Part shown: positions 1 through 8,504 of the stretch, in pieces
Position numbering within the stretch: the stretch's first letter is position 1
How the letters are laid out: every line of letters begins with the position of its first letter
Source: an uncultured Lachnospiraceae bacterium
GTDB taxonomy: Bacteria; Bacillota; Clostridia; Lachnospirales; Lachnospiraceae
DNA: 41,807 nucleotides
Direction: 5' to 3'
Assembly: GCA_944380605.1 (NCBI GenBank)
Contig: CALWIA010000013.1
Span: 1 to 41,807 of the forward strand
Position numbers and translations under genes: made by a program
Notes under the pieces: generated by a model
What the model was told of the DNA's origin: nothing
The model's input: the letters and a program-made list of their open reading frames with translations, nothing else
Databases searched by the model: none

Positions 1-365
1 AGAACCAGCACGCAGATTGACATGGCGGCAATCAAGACCACCCGCTGATAGACAAGTATCAAACATATCATGCACAGGTTTCCCGCGAGGATCACGTATA
101 CCGCAAACGCGGCTTCTTTGGCTTTCATAGATATGAATGCGTACCTCTCATCTTTGGACGCGGTCTCAAAACGCTTCTTAAGTTCCGGATTCTGTTCCAG
201 GCGCACCGCTCTGAAAAGCTGCACCAGCCCTGCGACCAGAATCCCTGAACCGATACCTGTCAGGGCGGCGGGATCCGCCGTTATGCCGGAAAACGCCAGC
301 GCTTCCAAAAGGATGCCGATTCCGATTTCTATGATATATAAGGTATACCGTCTTTTACGTTTCAT
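1..365 (-). CDS. Small multi-spanning membrane protein, partial (runs off left edge)
   Basis: About 121 codons are visible; the C-terminus lies outside the window. The ATG at 365-363 lies inside the end of the upstream XRE gene, which stops at 355, so the two genes overlap by 11 bases and are probably translationally coupled. The translation starts MKRKRRYTLYIIEIG and has hydrophobic stretches near residues 8-26, 35-53, 84-105 and from 108 onward, separated by a charged central loop (about 54-83). This is a polytopic membrane protein. Small membrane proteins coupled to an XRE regulator are common in Bacillota, but I do not recognise a specific family and assign no function. The arrangement mirrors the plus-strand pair at 787-1273. 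Confidence 0.7.
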   Translation of the reverse strand, partial: MKRKRRYTLYIIEIGIGILLEALAFSGITADPAALTGIGSGILVAGLVQLFRAVRLEQNPELKKRFETASKDERYAFISMKAKEAAFAVYVILAGNLCMICLILVYQRVVLIAAMSICVLV

Positions 366-564
366 GTTCTTCCTCCTCATAAAGAAACAGCTCTTCCACG
401 TTTGTTCCAAAGTACCGGGCAAGTTTAATGGCCAGGATGACCGACGGATTGTACCGGCCGTTTTCCAGAGAGCTTATGGTCTGTCTGGATACGCCCATGG
501 CGTCCGCCAGTTCTTCCTGCTTGATTCCCTTCTGTTTTCGTATTTCCTCCAGTTTGTTCTTCAA
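355..564 (-). CDS. XRE-family helix-turn-helix regulator
   Basis: Sixty-nine residues, almost entirely one Cro/C1-type HTH domain: the recognition segment reads GVSRQTISSLENGRYNPS and is followed by the usual hydrophobic end AIKLARYFGTNVEELF. I chose the TTG at 564-562 because a GGGGAGG ribosome site lies about 5 bases upstream. The frame stays open further upstream, but no better start is seen. The protein is a DNA-binding dimer by family knowledge, and probably autoregulatory because operator-like repeats and its own promoter lie just upstream (608-671). It overlaps the membrane-protein gene that follows. It resembles the XRE protein encoded at 1085-1273, as if the two cassettes arose by duplication. 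Confidence 0.88.
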   Translation of the reverse strand: MKNKLEEIRKQKGIKQEELADAMGVSRQTISSLENGRYNPSVILAIKLARYFGTNVEELFLYEEEEHET

Positions 565-632
565 CGTACCTCCCCTTCCTTTTACGCTGTGCAAGTCCTG
601 CGGTAAATGTAAAGTTCGCTTTCCATATCTGT

Positions 633-660
633 ATTATACACGATTTCGAGGATATGTCAA
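633..660 (-). promoter_or_regulatory. Sigma-A promoter of the leftward XRE/membrane-protein pair
   Basis: On the minus strand TTGACA (660-655) and TATAAT (638-633) are separated by 16 bases, a near-consensus sigma-A promoter. The -35 hexamer is the right half of an operator-like repeat (655-672), so a bound regulator would block RNA polymerase. Confidence 0.85.
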
Positions 661-707
661 GTATGCTTTACGTTTTTTAGTCTAATGCTCCGAGATGTAA
701 AAAACAT

Positions 708-736
708 TTGACACAGCCTCATGTTTCTGTTACATT
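708..736 (+). promoter_or_regulatory. Sigma-A promoter of the rightward membrane-protein/XRE pair
   Basis: TTGACA (708-713), a 17-base spacer and TACATT (731-736), with an upstream TG giving an extended -10. The -35 again forms the right half of the repeat TGTAAA-N6-TTGACA at 696-713. A second copy at 742-759 would lie at or just after the transcription start. Confidence 0.8.
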
Positions 737-786
737 AAGAGTGTAAAAAGTATTTGACATTCTGACTGTCCGAAAGGAGGATACAT

Positions 787-1083
787 ATGGCAGCCACCAA
801 CCTGCTGATCTGGGGATTTCTCATTTTCTTTTTTGTACTGATCCTATTGGATATTGCAATGATTGTATCGCTTTTAAGAACCGGGGATGAAAGAAGACAG
901 CTGATCGTATGGAAAACCAGCAGCTTCACCCTCCTTGTAGTCGTTGGAGGGCTGGTGATCGATATCATAGAGTCTGTTGTAAAAAGTGAAGCCATGCTGA
1001 TCAATCCATTCGTGAAACTCAGCGTCACCGCGATGGTTTACCTGCTCACGCTCCTGTATTACAGAAGGAAGTACAGTTTTTGA
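787..1083 (+). CDS. Small membrane protein (about three TM segments) paired with XRE regulator
   Basis: Ninety-eight residues with strongly hydrophobic segments at about 6-28, 46-63 and 73-91, and a short basic tail (YYRRKYSF). An AGGAGG ribosome site lies just ahead of the ATG. The next gene, an XRE regulator, begins one base after the stop, so the two are surely co-transcribed from the promoter at 708-736. I do not recognise a named family. The pairing with a regulator suggests a stress- or envelope-related role, but nothing in the sequence fixes that. Confidence 0.75.
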   Translation: MAATNLLIWGFLIFFFVLILLDIAMIVSLLRTGDERRQLIVWKTSSFTLLVVVGGLVIDIIESVVKSEAMLINPFVKLSVTAMVYLLTLLYYRRKYSF

Positions 1084-1084
1084 T

Positions 1085-1273
1085 ATGGAAAATAAAATCC
1101 GAACCAAACGAAAGGAACTGGGAATCTCGCAGGAAGAACTCGCCAAAAAATGCGCGGTTTCCAGGCAGACGATAAACGCCATAGAAAACAACAAATATGA
1201 TCCCACTCTGTCCCTTGCTTTCCGCCTCGCGCGGGAACTGGAGCTGACGGTGGATGAACTTTTTCAGCCTTAG
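1085..1273 (+). CDS. XRE-family helix-turn-helix regulator
   Basis: Sixty-two residues forming a minimal Cro/C1 HTH domain: MENKIRTKRKELGISQEELA, then AVSRQTINAIENNKYDPT as the recognition region, ending TVDELFQP. No additional ligand domain is present, as is usual for this stand-alone class. The ATG lies one base past the stop of the membrane-protein gene, indicating coupled translation. Its similarity to the regulator at 355-564 and the repeated motif between the two operons suggest that each may bind the shared operator region. The target is inferred. Confidence 0.9.
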   Translation: MENKIRTKRKELGISQEELAKKCAVSRQTINAIENNKYDPTLSLAFRLARELELTVDELFQP

Positions 1274-1304
1274 TTTTACATCCGGCAAAGGGAGGTAAAT
1301 CCGT

Positions 1305-2357
1305 ATGACGATGCTGGCCTTATGTCTGGCCCCCGTTCTTATGATCTGTCTTTTTTTCATGGCCGTGCGGTTCAACCATCTGTTTCTGTCGCTGCTGCCG
1401 CTGGTGCTTCTTTTTGTACTGGTATTTCACTACGCGGACCTTATGGAACAGCTGTTTTTTGTCTTCGTCCGCCGCTGTCTGGTCTGGACTGTCCTCGCGC
1501 TGGCAGCCGCATGGTTCCTCACCCGCGGCAGCAGCCCTTACGTCCGGAACATTCTGTGCGCGGCGGCATGCATTGCCGGATGCGCCGTCCCCCTGGTCCT
1601 TGCCCAGCGGCAGGAGCCGCAGTCTGTCTATACCGCGGCCGGCGGCGAATCCATTGTGGAAGCCGCCATGTACAGCCGGGATGGGGGCGGATTTTCTCTG
1701 ACGGAAGAACAGCTGGAAGAATTCAATGCCCGGATGGCCGAAAGCATGGTAAAGCCGGATCTTATGGACAGCTGCCAAAACACTCCTTTTGACGGCAGCC
1801 ATACCTGGTATTATGTAAATGCCGTTCTGGCAGACGGAGAAGAAATCCGGATCGCCTTTTTCCCAAAACGGGAGAAACCAGACCAGATGCGCATCGAACA
1901 GGACGGGCAGATCACCTGCTACATAGCCGCAGAAGAAGGGGAAGATATCGGCGGTGACTGGATCAGCGGCCGGATTCAGCAGCGGATCTGGCAAATGGTG
2001 CGGGACACCTACCGGGAGCCGCTGCAGGCACTGAAAAACAGCCTGACCGCCTCCGGCGCCTCCTTTGCCTTTACCATTCCGGAAGGTCTGCCCGGCGATC
2101 TGGAAATCACCATCATCGGCCTGCCGGACGAGAAAAACCACGTCGTCTATTTTTTGGACGAGTACAACGAAAGCCGCGGATGGACCGCCGGCCAGCAGTA
2201 TTCCTTCGACGTATCCGCCTACGGAAGCTACCGGTATCTGTACCTGTCCGCCTCTGTAGACGGCGAGACCTTCGGCCTGGTCAATCTCTTCGACCTGCTG
2301 CCGGAAGCGATGCAAAGCCCCGAACCGCAAGACCGCTTTTCCGACGCCGGCCTCTGA
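1305..2357 (+). CDS. Unknown membrane-anchored protein with extracytoplasmic C-terminal domain
   Basis: The product has 350 residues. Four hydrophobic segments (about 3-21, 24-45, 55-72, 83-99) form an N-terminal membrane domain. About 250 mostly polar residues follow, including an acidic stretch near the middle and a C-terminal part rich in aromatic residues and beta-type sequence. A GGGAGG ribosome site precedes the ATG. It follows the XRE gene by 31 bases, so read-through transcription is possible. I do not recognise the family. The soluble region probably faces outward. No catalytic motif is visible. The 158 bases downstream, up to the GH3 gene, hold no clear terminator. Confidence 0.7.
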   Translation: MTMLALCLAPVLMICLFFMAVRFNHLFLSLLPLVLLFVLVFHYADLMEQLFFVFVRRCLVWTVLALAAAWFLTRGSSPYVRNILCAAACIAGCAVPLVLAQRQEPQSVYTAAGGESIVEAAMYSRDGGGFSLTEEQLEEFNARMAESMVKPDLMDSCQNTPFDGSHTWYYVNAVLADGEEIRIAFFPKREKPDQMRIEQDGQITCYIAAEEGEDIGGDWISGRIQQRIWQMVRDTYREPLQALKNSLTASGASFAFTIPEGLPGDLEITIIGLPDEKNHVVYFLDEYNESRGWTAGQQYSFDVSAYGSYRYLYLSASVDGETFGLVNLFDLLPEAMQSPEPQDRFSDAGL

Positions 2358-2515
2358 TTTTCTCGGCCAGGCGGAACCGCGCCCCAATACACAAAATTGT
2401 TCCAATATCGCATAAAATCGTCCGCGCCGCCGGAAGGAAAAATGTGGTAAACTATCCATAAAGACATGAAGCGCCGCGGCAGACCGCGCCCATGCAAAAA
2501 CATAAGGAGGTACGT

Positions 2516-4597
2516 ATGGAACAGAAAAAAATCACGGCACGCTGCAAAGGGATTATCGAAGCGGACGGCCTGCAGTTTAAGGATCTGGACGGAACCGGCG
2601 AACTGAAGCCCTATGAAGACTGGCGGCTTTCACCGGAAGAACGCGCCCGGGACCTGGTTTCCCGGATGACCAACGAAGAAAAAGCCGGACTTATGGTGAT
2701 TCACGACCTGCCCATGGGTATTTCCACCCCGCCGGGCAAACCCACCAGCCACAACGGCGCCTTAAACGAGCAGTATGAGGAAGTCACCAAACGGGGGCGG
2801 AAGACCATGCAGATGCCCACCACCCTGCAGCTGGCTTCCCGCCACGTGCGCCACATCATCGTCCGCGAAAATGCCAGCCCCAGCCAGTTCGCGGAATGGG
2901 TCAACGCCATGCAGGAAGTCTGCGAAGGCACCCGCCTGGGCATCCCCTGCATCGTAGCCAGCAACTCCAAAAATGAAAGTTCCGACATCTGCTACGACGC
3001 GTCTCAGGAAGCCAACAAATTTACTACCTTTCCCGGCACCCTGGGCCTGGCCGCTTCCCGGGACATGGAGCTGATCGACGCTTTCGCCCGCATCGTCCAC
3101 GACGAATTTTCCGTTTCCAACATCCGGAAAGGATATATGTATATGGCGGACTGCGCCACCGATCCCCGGTGGTTCCGCACCTTCGGCACCTTCGGCGAGC
3201 ACCCGGACCTGATCTGTGAGATCATGCCCCGGCTGATCCGCGGCATCCAGGGTGAACATCTGGATGAAAACGGCATCGCCATGACCACCAAGCACTTCCC
3301 CGGCGGCGGAGCCAGAGAAAACGGCTTCGACCCCCATTACGCGGAAGGCAAATACAACTGCTACGCCACCCCCGGCAGCATGGACACCTACCATCTGCCA
3401 GGATTCCGGGCCGCCATTCAGGCAGGCACCTCCGCCATCATGCCGTACTACGCCATTCCCTCCAACGCCAAATCCGCCTTCCCGCAGAACGGCGCAGAAC
3501 AGTTTGACGAGGAGATCGCCTTCGCCTACAATGAACAGTTTATCAACGGCTTTCTCCGGGGACAGATGGGCTTTGACGGCGTTGTCAATTCCGATACCGG
3601 CGTCATGGGATCCATGGCGTGGGGCGCGGAAATGTACACCAAAACCGGCCGGGCCGCCAGAGTCCTGCGGGCCGGTACCGACATGGTTTCCGGAGAAGAA
3701 GATCCGGCTCCTTTCGCGGAAGCCGTTTCCAAGGGATACATCGACCAGGAAACCTTTGACCAGGCGGCTGTCCGACTTCTCACCGAGCTGTTCCGGCTGG
3801 GCCTGTTTGAAAATCCCTACGTAGAAGGCGGAGAAGCTGCCGACCGGGCCGTCAATACGCCGGAAAGCCAGGCCATTGCCTACAAAGCCCATCAGGAAAG
3901 CATCGTCCTTCTGAAAAACCAGAACGCCCTGCTGCCTCTGACGCCGGAGAAACTGGCCGGCAAAAAGATCTACGTGGAAATGCTGATGCGCACCGACTAC
4001 TCCGAAGCGGAACTGCAGGCCATGGCTCTGTCCGGCTCTGCCGCCAATCCCAAGGAAACGGTGCAGGCCTTTGCCCGGGTCATCCGGCAGGACAACCCGG
4101 ATCTTGTGTTTGTCGAGGATTATCATGACGCCGACCTGGCGGTGCTGTTTCTCAAACCCACCAGCGGAAGCTACTTTGAAGCCACCGACGGCTATCTGGA
4201 ACTGAATATCCAGAAGAGCACCGGCGTCGATGTGGCCCATATCCAGGAGATCCGGAACGCCGTCCGGCATGTGGTCATGCACGTAAACTTAAATCTTCCC
4301 TACCTGCTGACCAACGTGGAGCCCATGGCAGACGCTCTGACCGTGGGATTTGACTCCTTCTCCAAAGCCGCCTTCGACATTATCAAAGGCACGGCCAGGC
4401 CGCAGGGCCGGCTGCCCATTACGCTGCCCGGAAGCGACGCCGCCATCGCTGTCAATGAAAACGGCGTCTGCGCCAGCCCCAACGACGTGCCCGGCTATGA
4501 CAAGGCCCGTTATATGAAAAATGGCCTGACCTACGCCTACCGGGATGCCGCCGGCAGCGAGTATCTCTACGGGTTCGGCCTGACGTATCCGGAATAA
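2516..4597 (+). CDS. Glycoside hydrolase family 3 protein (beta-glycosidase)
   Basis: The product has 693 residues, a usual length for a two-domain GH3 enzyme. The N-terminal barrel begins around EERARDLVSRMTNEEKAGL. The substrate-binding KHFPGGG lies at 259-265, and the nucleophile aspartate is expected at D360 within FDGVVNSDTGVM. The second alpha/beta domain follows (HQESIVLLKNQNALLPL), and the C-terminal end YGFGLTYPE is typical of the family. The expected reaction is hydrolysis of terminal beta-linked glucose or xylose from glycans; the exact sugar cannot be read from the sequence. There is no signal peptide, so it is probably cytoplasmic. I chose the ATG at 2516 rather than 2492 because AAGGAGG lies 7 bases upstream. 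An extended -10-like TGGTAAACT lies at 2445-2453 without a good -35. Confidence 0.93.
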   Translation: MEQKKITARCKGIIEADGLQFKDLDGTGELKPYEDWRLSPEERARDLVSRMTNEEKAGLMVIHDLPMGISTPPGKPTSHNGALNEQYEEVTKRGRKTMQMPTTLQLASRHVRHIIVRENASPSQFAEWVNAMQEVCEGTRLGIPCIVASNSKNESSDICYDASQEANKFTTFPGTLGLAASRDMELIDAFARIVHDEFSVSNIRKGYMYMADCATDPRWFRTFGTFGEHPDLICEIMPRLIRGIQGEHLDENGIAMTTKHFPGGGARENGFDPHYAEGKYNCYATPGSMDTYHLPGFRAAIQAGTSAIMPYYAIPSNAKSAFPQNGAEQFDEEIAFAYNEQFINGFLRGQMGFDGVVNSDTGVMGSMAWGAEMYTKTGRAARVLRAGTDMVSGEEDPAPFAEAVSKGYIDQETFDQAAVRLLTELFRLGLFENPYVEGGEAADRAVNTPESQAIAYKAHQESIVLLKNQNALLPLTPEKLAGKKIYVEMLMRTDYSEAELQAMALSGSAANPKETVQAFARVIRQDNPDLVFVEDYHDADLAVLFLKPTSGSYFEATDGYLELNIQKSTGVDVAHIQEIRNAVRHVVMHVNLNLPYLLTNVEPMADALTVGFDSFSKAAFDIIKGTARPQGRLPITLPGSDAAIAVNENGVCASPNDVPGYDKARYMKNGLTYAYRDAAGSEYLYGFGLTYPE

Positions 4598-4606
4598 AAA
4601 CCTATA

Positions 4607-4649
4607 CAGAGGGGTCCCTTCTCCTGTCCCCGGAGAAAAGGCCCCTCTG
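4607..4649. terminator. Bidirectional hairpin between GH3 and LTA-synthase-like genes
   Basis: An imperfect 18-base-pair stem, CAGAGGGG...CTTCTCC against GGAGAAAAGG...CCCCTCTG, sits between two convergent genes. T-rich sequence follows on the plus strand (CTTTATTCT) and, more weakly, on the minus strand. It can serve both genes. Confidence 0.75.
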
Positions 4650-4651
4650 CT

Positions 4652-6463
4652 TTATTCTATATTCCGAAACAGGCTCTCCTGTCTCCATTTTCCGAACATG
4701 CCATGGTACTGAAGCATATCAAAGGCATGAAACATCGGGTATTCTTTTTTCTCTTTCCACCCGCTCCAGCTCTCCCAGACGCCTTCGCCGGTGTAATATC
4801 CGGAGCCGTGCACCACCGGCGCCGCCGCGTGCATGCCGTTTAAAAAGTACAGATAATCCGTCATTTCCAGATTGGCCCTCTGCAGAATGGCGCAGGACAG
4901 GTACTGGGCGCTCATGTCCTGCCCCGTCATGGCCTCCGACGGATAGTTGGTCCAGATCAGATAGGGTGTGATATAGCGGCGCAGGTAATCCTCTTCGGAA
5001 AGATCGTCCAGGGGCATGCCGTACAGCTGCTCATAAAATTCCGGCTCCACGCTGGGCTGGTGGTCGCCGAACAGGACAATCATCGTCGGCTCTTCGCAGT
5101 TTTTATAATATTCCAGCAGGTATTCCAGCGCCTGATCCGACTCCCGCATCAGCGTCAGGTACTGCTCTGTCAGCGGATATTCTCCCGGCGCGAACCGGCC
5201 TTCTTCCTGCAGGTGCACCTGAGCCTGGTAATCCTCCGCCGTATAGCCGCCGTGATTCTGCATGGTAACGGTAAAGACAAACAGCCGCTCCCCTTCTTCT
5301 TTCTCCTGGGTCATGCGGATAATCTTCTCATAGTCCGCCTGGTCCGACACGTATCCCCGCACCAGTTTCGGGTCCTCAAAAGCCTCGATTCCGTAAAACG
5401 CGTCAAACCCCATGGCCTGATAGGCTTCTTCCCGGTTCCAGTTCTGCTTTTCATAGGGATGCACCGCCGCGGTGCGATAGCCATAGTCTTTCAAAACCCA
5501 TGCCAGCGAATACGACGGCATCCGCATATACACCTGATACGGAACAGAGCCGGAAGGCGCGAAGGCCATGGAATACCCGGTCAGCATCTCAAACTCGGAA
5601 TTGCAGGTCATGGCGCCGAACACCGGCATATACAGATCTCCGCGGATGCAGTTTTCTCCCTGCGAATCGAAGCATTCCATAAACGGCAGGTCCGTGGAAA
5701 AACTCCCGATTTTCCGCAGGTCCGAATAGCTTTCATTCATAATGCAGATGATGTTTTCCGGAACGGTTTGCCCATCTCCGGCCCACGGCAGTTCCTGTCC
5801 CTCTTTGCTGTCCCGGATTTCTTCCTGCAGCTGTGTTACAGCCGCCTTCGAATACCCTTCCGGCGCCTTTACATACAGATACCCCAGCCCCCGCAGCGTA
5901 CAGATCAGATTTCCGTAATATTCATAGGAAATCCTGGGTTCCCACATGCTGACCTCGATGGAAAACGCGCCGGTCCATACCCGGTAAAACAGCGTCAGCC
6001 CCGCGGCCAGTCCCAGTATGGACGCCGCCGCCGCCCTGGGCCAGGCTCGTTTGGTCATCCGCCGGATCGGAAACAGCCAGATCAGCGCCGTCCAGACCAG
6101 GATGCCGAGGACTCCCGCCGCCGCGGCAGCCCCTACTTCATACTGATAGCCTCCCGCCACAGTCATCGCCGTGCGCAGGCCCAGAAAATCCCACACCATA
6201 ATGGGCCGCTGCCGGAAGCTGACCACAAAATACTCCGCCAGCGCCCAGATGACAAACACCACGTTTAAAACCGTAAATCCCACTTTTTCTGAGTTGGTGA
6301 TACCAAACACAAACAGGTAGATCAGGTAATAGTACAGCAGATTCAAAAGCAGATAGACTCCGCCGATCTCCGTCAAACTTCCCGTTATCCATTCAAAGGC
6401 CATAAACACAACTGCCGGCGTCAGCCAGAAAATCACCGCCGCCCATCTTCTCCTATTATCCAC
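4652..6463 (-). CDS. LTA-synthase-like membrane sulfatase-fold protein (phosphoglycerol transferase type)
   Basis: The product has 603 residues if started at the GTG at 6463, chosen because CAGGAGAAAA lies just upstream; the open frame continues to 6529 without a good ribosome site. Four to five membrane segments fill residues 7-165. An extracellular alkaline-phosphatase/sulfatase-fold domain follows. The metal ligand is expected in IMNESYSD (E244), the nucleophile threonine in GAMTCNSEFE (T286), and a further metal site in VLFGDHQPS. Related enzymes transfer glycerol phosphate from phosphatidylglycerol to teichoic acid or membrane glycans, and this role is inferred by family. No sigma-A promoter is visible between the uidA terminator and this start. 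That gap holds the GC-rich repeat at 6505-6559. Confidence 0.88.
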   Translation of the reverse strand: MDNRRRWAAVIFWLTPAVVFMAFEWITGSLTEIGGVYLLLNLLYYYLIYLFVFGITNSEKVGFTVLNVVFVIWALAEYFVVSFRQRPIMVWDFLGLRTAMTVAGGYQYEVGAAAAAGVLGILVWTALIWLFPIRRMTKRAWPRAAAASILGLAAGLTLFYRVWTGAFSIEVSMWEPRISYEYYGNLICTLRGLGYLYVKAPEGYSKAAVTQLQEEIRDSKEGQELPWAGDGQTVPENIICIMNESYSDLRKIGSFSTDLPFMECFDSQGENCIRGDLYMPVFGAMTCNSEFEMLTGYSMAFAPSGSVPYQVYMRMPSYSLAWVLKDYGYRTAAVHPYEKQNWNREEAYQAMGFDAFYGIEAFEDPKLVRGYVSDQADYEKIIRMTQEKEEGERLFVFTVTMQNHGGYTAEDYQAQVHLQEEGRFAPGEYPLTEQYLTLMRESDQALEYLLEYYKNCEEPTMIVLFGDHQPSVEPEFYEQLYGMPLDDLSEEDYLRRYITPYLIWTNYPSEAMTGQDMSAQYLSCAILQRANLEMTDYLYFLNGMHAAAPVVHGSGYYTGEGVWESWSGWKEKKEYPMFHAFDMLQYHGMFGKWRQESLFRNIE

Positions 6464-6504
6464 TGTTTTTCTCCTGTTTTCATAGGTAATTCCGCCGCGT
6501 TCCC

Positions 6505-6559
6505 GTCGGATGTCCGCTGGTGCAGGCACGGCGGCCGCCCGACCGGCGTATCACGCAGA
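6505..6559. repeat. REP-like GC-rich palindromic repeat, copy 1
   Basis: The sequence starting GTCGGATGTCCGCT and containing GTGCAGGCAC recurs at 26727-26780 with only two mismatches in the first 40 bases. It folds on itself: GTCGG pairs with CCGAC, CCGCT-like with GCGG, and GTGC with GCAC around a very short loop. It starts directly after the uidA terminator. No coding function is evident. Confidence 0.8.
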
Positions 6560-6594
6560 AAAAGACCCGCTCTGATTTCTCAGAGCAGGTCTTT
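6555..6594 (-). terminator. Rho-independent terminator of uidA
   Basis: The stem AAAGACC(C/T)GCTCTG (6561-6574) pairs with CAGAGC(A)GGTCTTT (6581-6594) around a 6-base loop. In the leftward direction it is followed by TTTTTCTGC. It lies 43 bases after the uidA stop. Confidence 0.88.
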
Positions 6595-6637
6595 GAGAAT
6601 GCAGATGCCCGAAAAGAAGCGCTGCCGCTTTTCTTCC

Positions 6638-8419
6638 CTACATCAGTTCCCATCTGGCCTTTACGGCAAAGGCTACGCTCTTGGGATTTCTCTCTCTGGT
6701 AAATACGCCCTTCTTGTTGCCGATCACGCGGGTGGTTCCCTGCTTGGTGGCAAAATCCGCAAAGGCCCAGATGTGCTCGCCGATTACAAAGTCCAGCTCG
6801 TCAAATACCTTGTTGAAGCGGCGGATCATCTCGATCTGATATTCTTCCGTAAACATCACCGGCGGGTCGGAATGATAGCCGGCAATGGTGTCCGCGCCGT
6901 ATTCCGTCATGATCAGAGGTTTGCCGTATTCTTCGTACCAAAGGCTCAGTTCTTTTCTCACCTGGTATTCCACTACATCCAGCATGCCGGAATCCTCATA
7001 CCAGGAATAATACTTGTTGATGCAGACCACATCCAGCATCTGCGCCACTTTGTCCTTCTTCTTTCCATAGGGGAAGGCGCAGCTGACCATGGTCACCGGA
7101 CGGGTGGGATCCGCCGCGCGGGTCTCGTCGATTACGCCCTTAAAATACGGCGCCGCCGCTTCTTCCCAGCAGGAAGGCTCGTTGCCCACGCTCCACATCA
7201 CTACGCAGGGATGATTTTTATCCCGGGAAATCAGTTCCCGCATCACCGACTTGTGGAACGCCTGGGTCTGATCGTTGACCCGTTCCGGCACGAACATCCG
7301 CTTGTTTTCATCGTTGAAGAAGGTCATGCCTACCGCCGGCGATTCGTCGATCACCAGGATGCCGTATTCATCCGCCAGATCCAGCACTTCCTCTGCGTAG
7401 GGATAATGGGACGTCCGGAAGGAGTTGGCGTTCATCCAGCTCATCAGGTTAAAGTCCTTGATCCACATCGCCTGGTCCAGGCCTTTTCCCTTGATATCCA
7501 TATCTTCGTGCTTGCCGAATCCCTTGAAATATACCGGCTCGCCGTTGACATAAAACCGGCGGTTGTCCACGCTGACGGTACGGATTCCCACTTTCATGGT
7601 GTAAACGTCTTCCTGGGCTTTGTCATCCTGGCCCACCATCACCGTAAACCGGTACAGATACGACTCCATGGGCTTCCAGAACACCGCGTTCTCGATACGG
7701 ATCTCACCCTTGCCGCCTTCTGCGGTTCCCGCCAGCGCGCCGGCGGCGTCCCGGACCTCCACCCGCACCTGTCCGCTGCCGCAGACCTCGGTTTCATACC
7801 GGATGATGCCGGCTTTTCCATCGATATCCGTCACCACCCGCACATCCTTCACATAGTTCTGCGGCGTGGAATACAGCTTCACCGGCCGGTGAATGCCGGC
7901 ATAGTTGTAGAAATCATGGAAATACCGCTGTACACGGATGGGTTTTTCATATTTGTAAGGATCGTCCAGAATCTCCACTTCTCCCGGCGGCAGCGTCTGG
8001 TAATCCAGCACGTTGTTGACCTGAACCGTCACCCGCACCTCGTCTCCCGGCGCCGCCATGCCGCTGATATCCGCCTCAAACGGCAGGTACCCGCCTTTGT
8101 GCTCCATAAGGTACGTTCCGTTGATCCACACCCGTCCGAAATGGGTCACGCTGCCGAACCGCAGCACCGCCCGCTTTCCGGCCCAGGTGGAAGGCATAAT
8201 AAAGGTTCTTTCATACCAGACGTCCCCCACATGGTCGCGGATCCGGACGTCCTGGGTCATATCGTTGTAACTGGCCGGCACCGGCATGGGAATGGTATCC
8301 TCCAGCGGTTTCTCATACCACTTTTCCTGAAGGCCCACATTGTCCGCGTCCAGCTTAAAACGCCATACGCCGCTTAAATCCTTTACCTCTCTGCTTCTGC
8401 TTTCATATGGATAAAGCAT
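6638..8419 (-). CDS. uidA: Beta-glucuronidase (GH2)
   Basis: The product has 593 residues, close to E. coli UidA in length and layout: a jelly-roll sugar-binding domain (about 1-180), an immunoglobulin-like domain (180-275) and a TIM barrel (275-593). The acid/base glutamate is E414 in SVGNEPS and the nucleophile is E506 in MTEYGAD. The asparagine-lysine pair that selects the glucuronate carboxylate is in IGNKKGVF (N568, K570), which separates it from beta-galactosidases. The active-site loop after PAVG (365-385) is several residues shorter than in E. coli. There is no signal peptide, so it is cytoplasmic. GGAGAG precedes the chosen ATG. It removes glucuronate from glycans or from conjugated compounds. 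It follows the GH13 gene and has its own promoter and terminator. Confidence 0.95.
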   Translation of the reverse strand: MLYPYESRSREVKDLSGVWRFKLDADNVGLQEKWYEKPLEDTIPMPVPASYNDMTQDVRIRDHVGDVWYERTFIMPSTWAGKRAVLRFGSVTHFGRVWINGTYLMEHKGGYLPFEADISGMAAPGDEVRVTVQVNNVLDYQTLPPGEVEILDDPYKYEKPIRVQRYFHDFYNYAGIHRPVKLYSTPQNYVKDVRVVTDIDGKAGIIRYETEVCGSGQVRVEVRDAAGALAGTAEGGKGEIRIENAVFWKPMESYLYRFTVMVGQDDKAQEDVYTMKVGIRTVSVDNRRFYVNGEPVYFKGFGKHEDMDIKGKGLDQAMWIKDFNLMSWMNANSFRTSHYPYAEEVLDLADEYGILVIDESPAVGMTFFNDENKRMFVPERVNDQTQAFHKSVMRELISRDKNHPCVVMWSVGNEPSCWEEAAAPYFKGVIDETRAADPTRPVTMVSCAFPYGKKKDKVAQMLDVVCINKYYSWYEDSGMLDVVEYQVRKELSLWYEEYGKPLIMTEYGADTIAGYHSDPPVMFTEEYQIEMIRRFNKVFDELDFVIGEHIWAFADFATKQGTTRVIGNKKGVFTRERNPKSVAFAVKARWELM

Positions 8420-8504
8420 ACCCTCTCTCCTTTCTTTTCCCAGGAATCCGCCCTTTTGTGCCGGCAGCCCGGTCTCCCCCCGGCGGCTCCTGCCTGATAC
8501 TACC

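Larger units (their letters stand above)
608..759. repeat. Operator-like repeats TGTAAA-N6-TTGACA between divergent XRE cassettes
   Basis: Three copies of an 18-base motif lie between the divergent genes: 696-713 and 742-759 on the plus strand, and 655-672 on the minus strand, where the left half is CGTAAA. A weaker copy sits at 608-625. Both strands' -35 hexamers are embedded in the motif. This fits shared repression by one or both of the flanking XRE proteins; binding itself is inferred. Confidence 0.75.

Noticed and set aside
5060..6268. 402-residue open frame opposite the LTA-synthase-like gene
   Set aside because: Basic, proline/histidine-rich translation without domains, antisense to a well-supported gene, no ribosome site.
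6593..8377. 594-residue open frame opposite uidA
   Set aside because: Shadow of the GC-rich uidA coding strand; His/Arg-rich with no motif.
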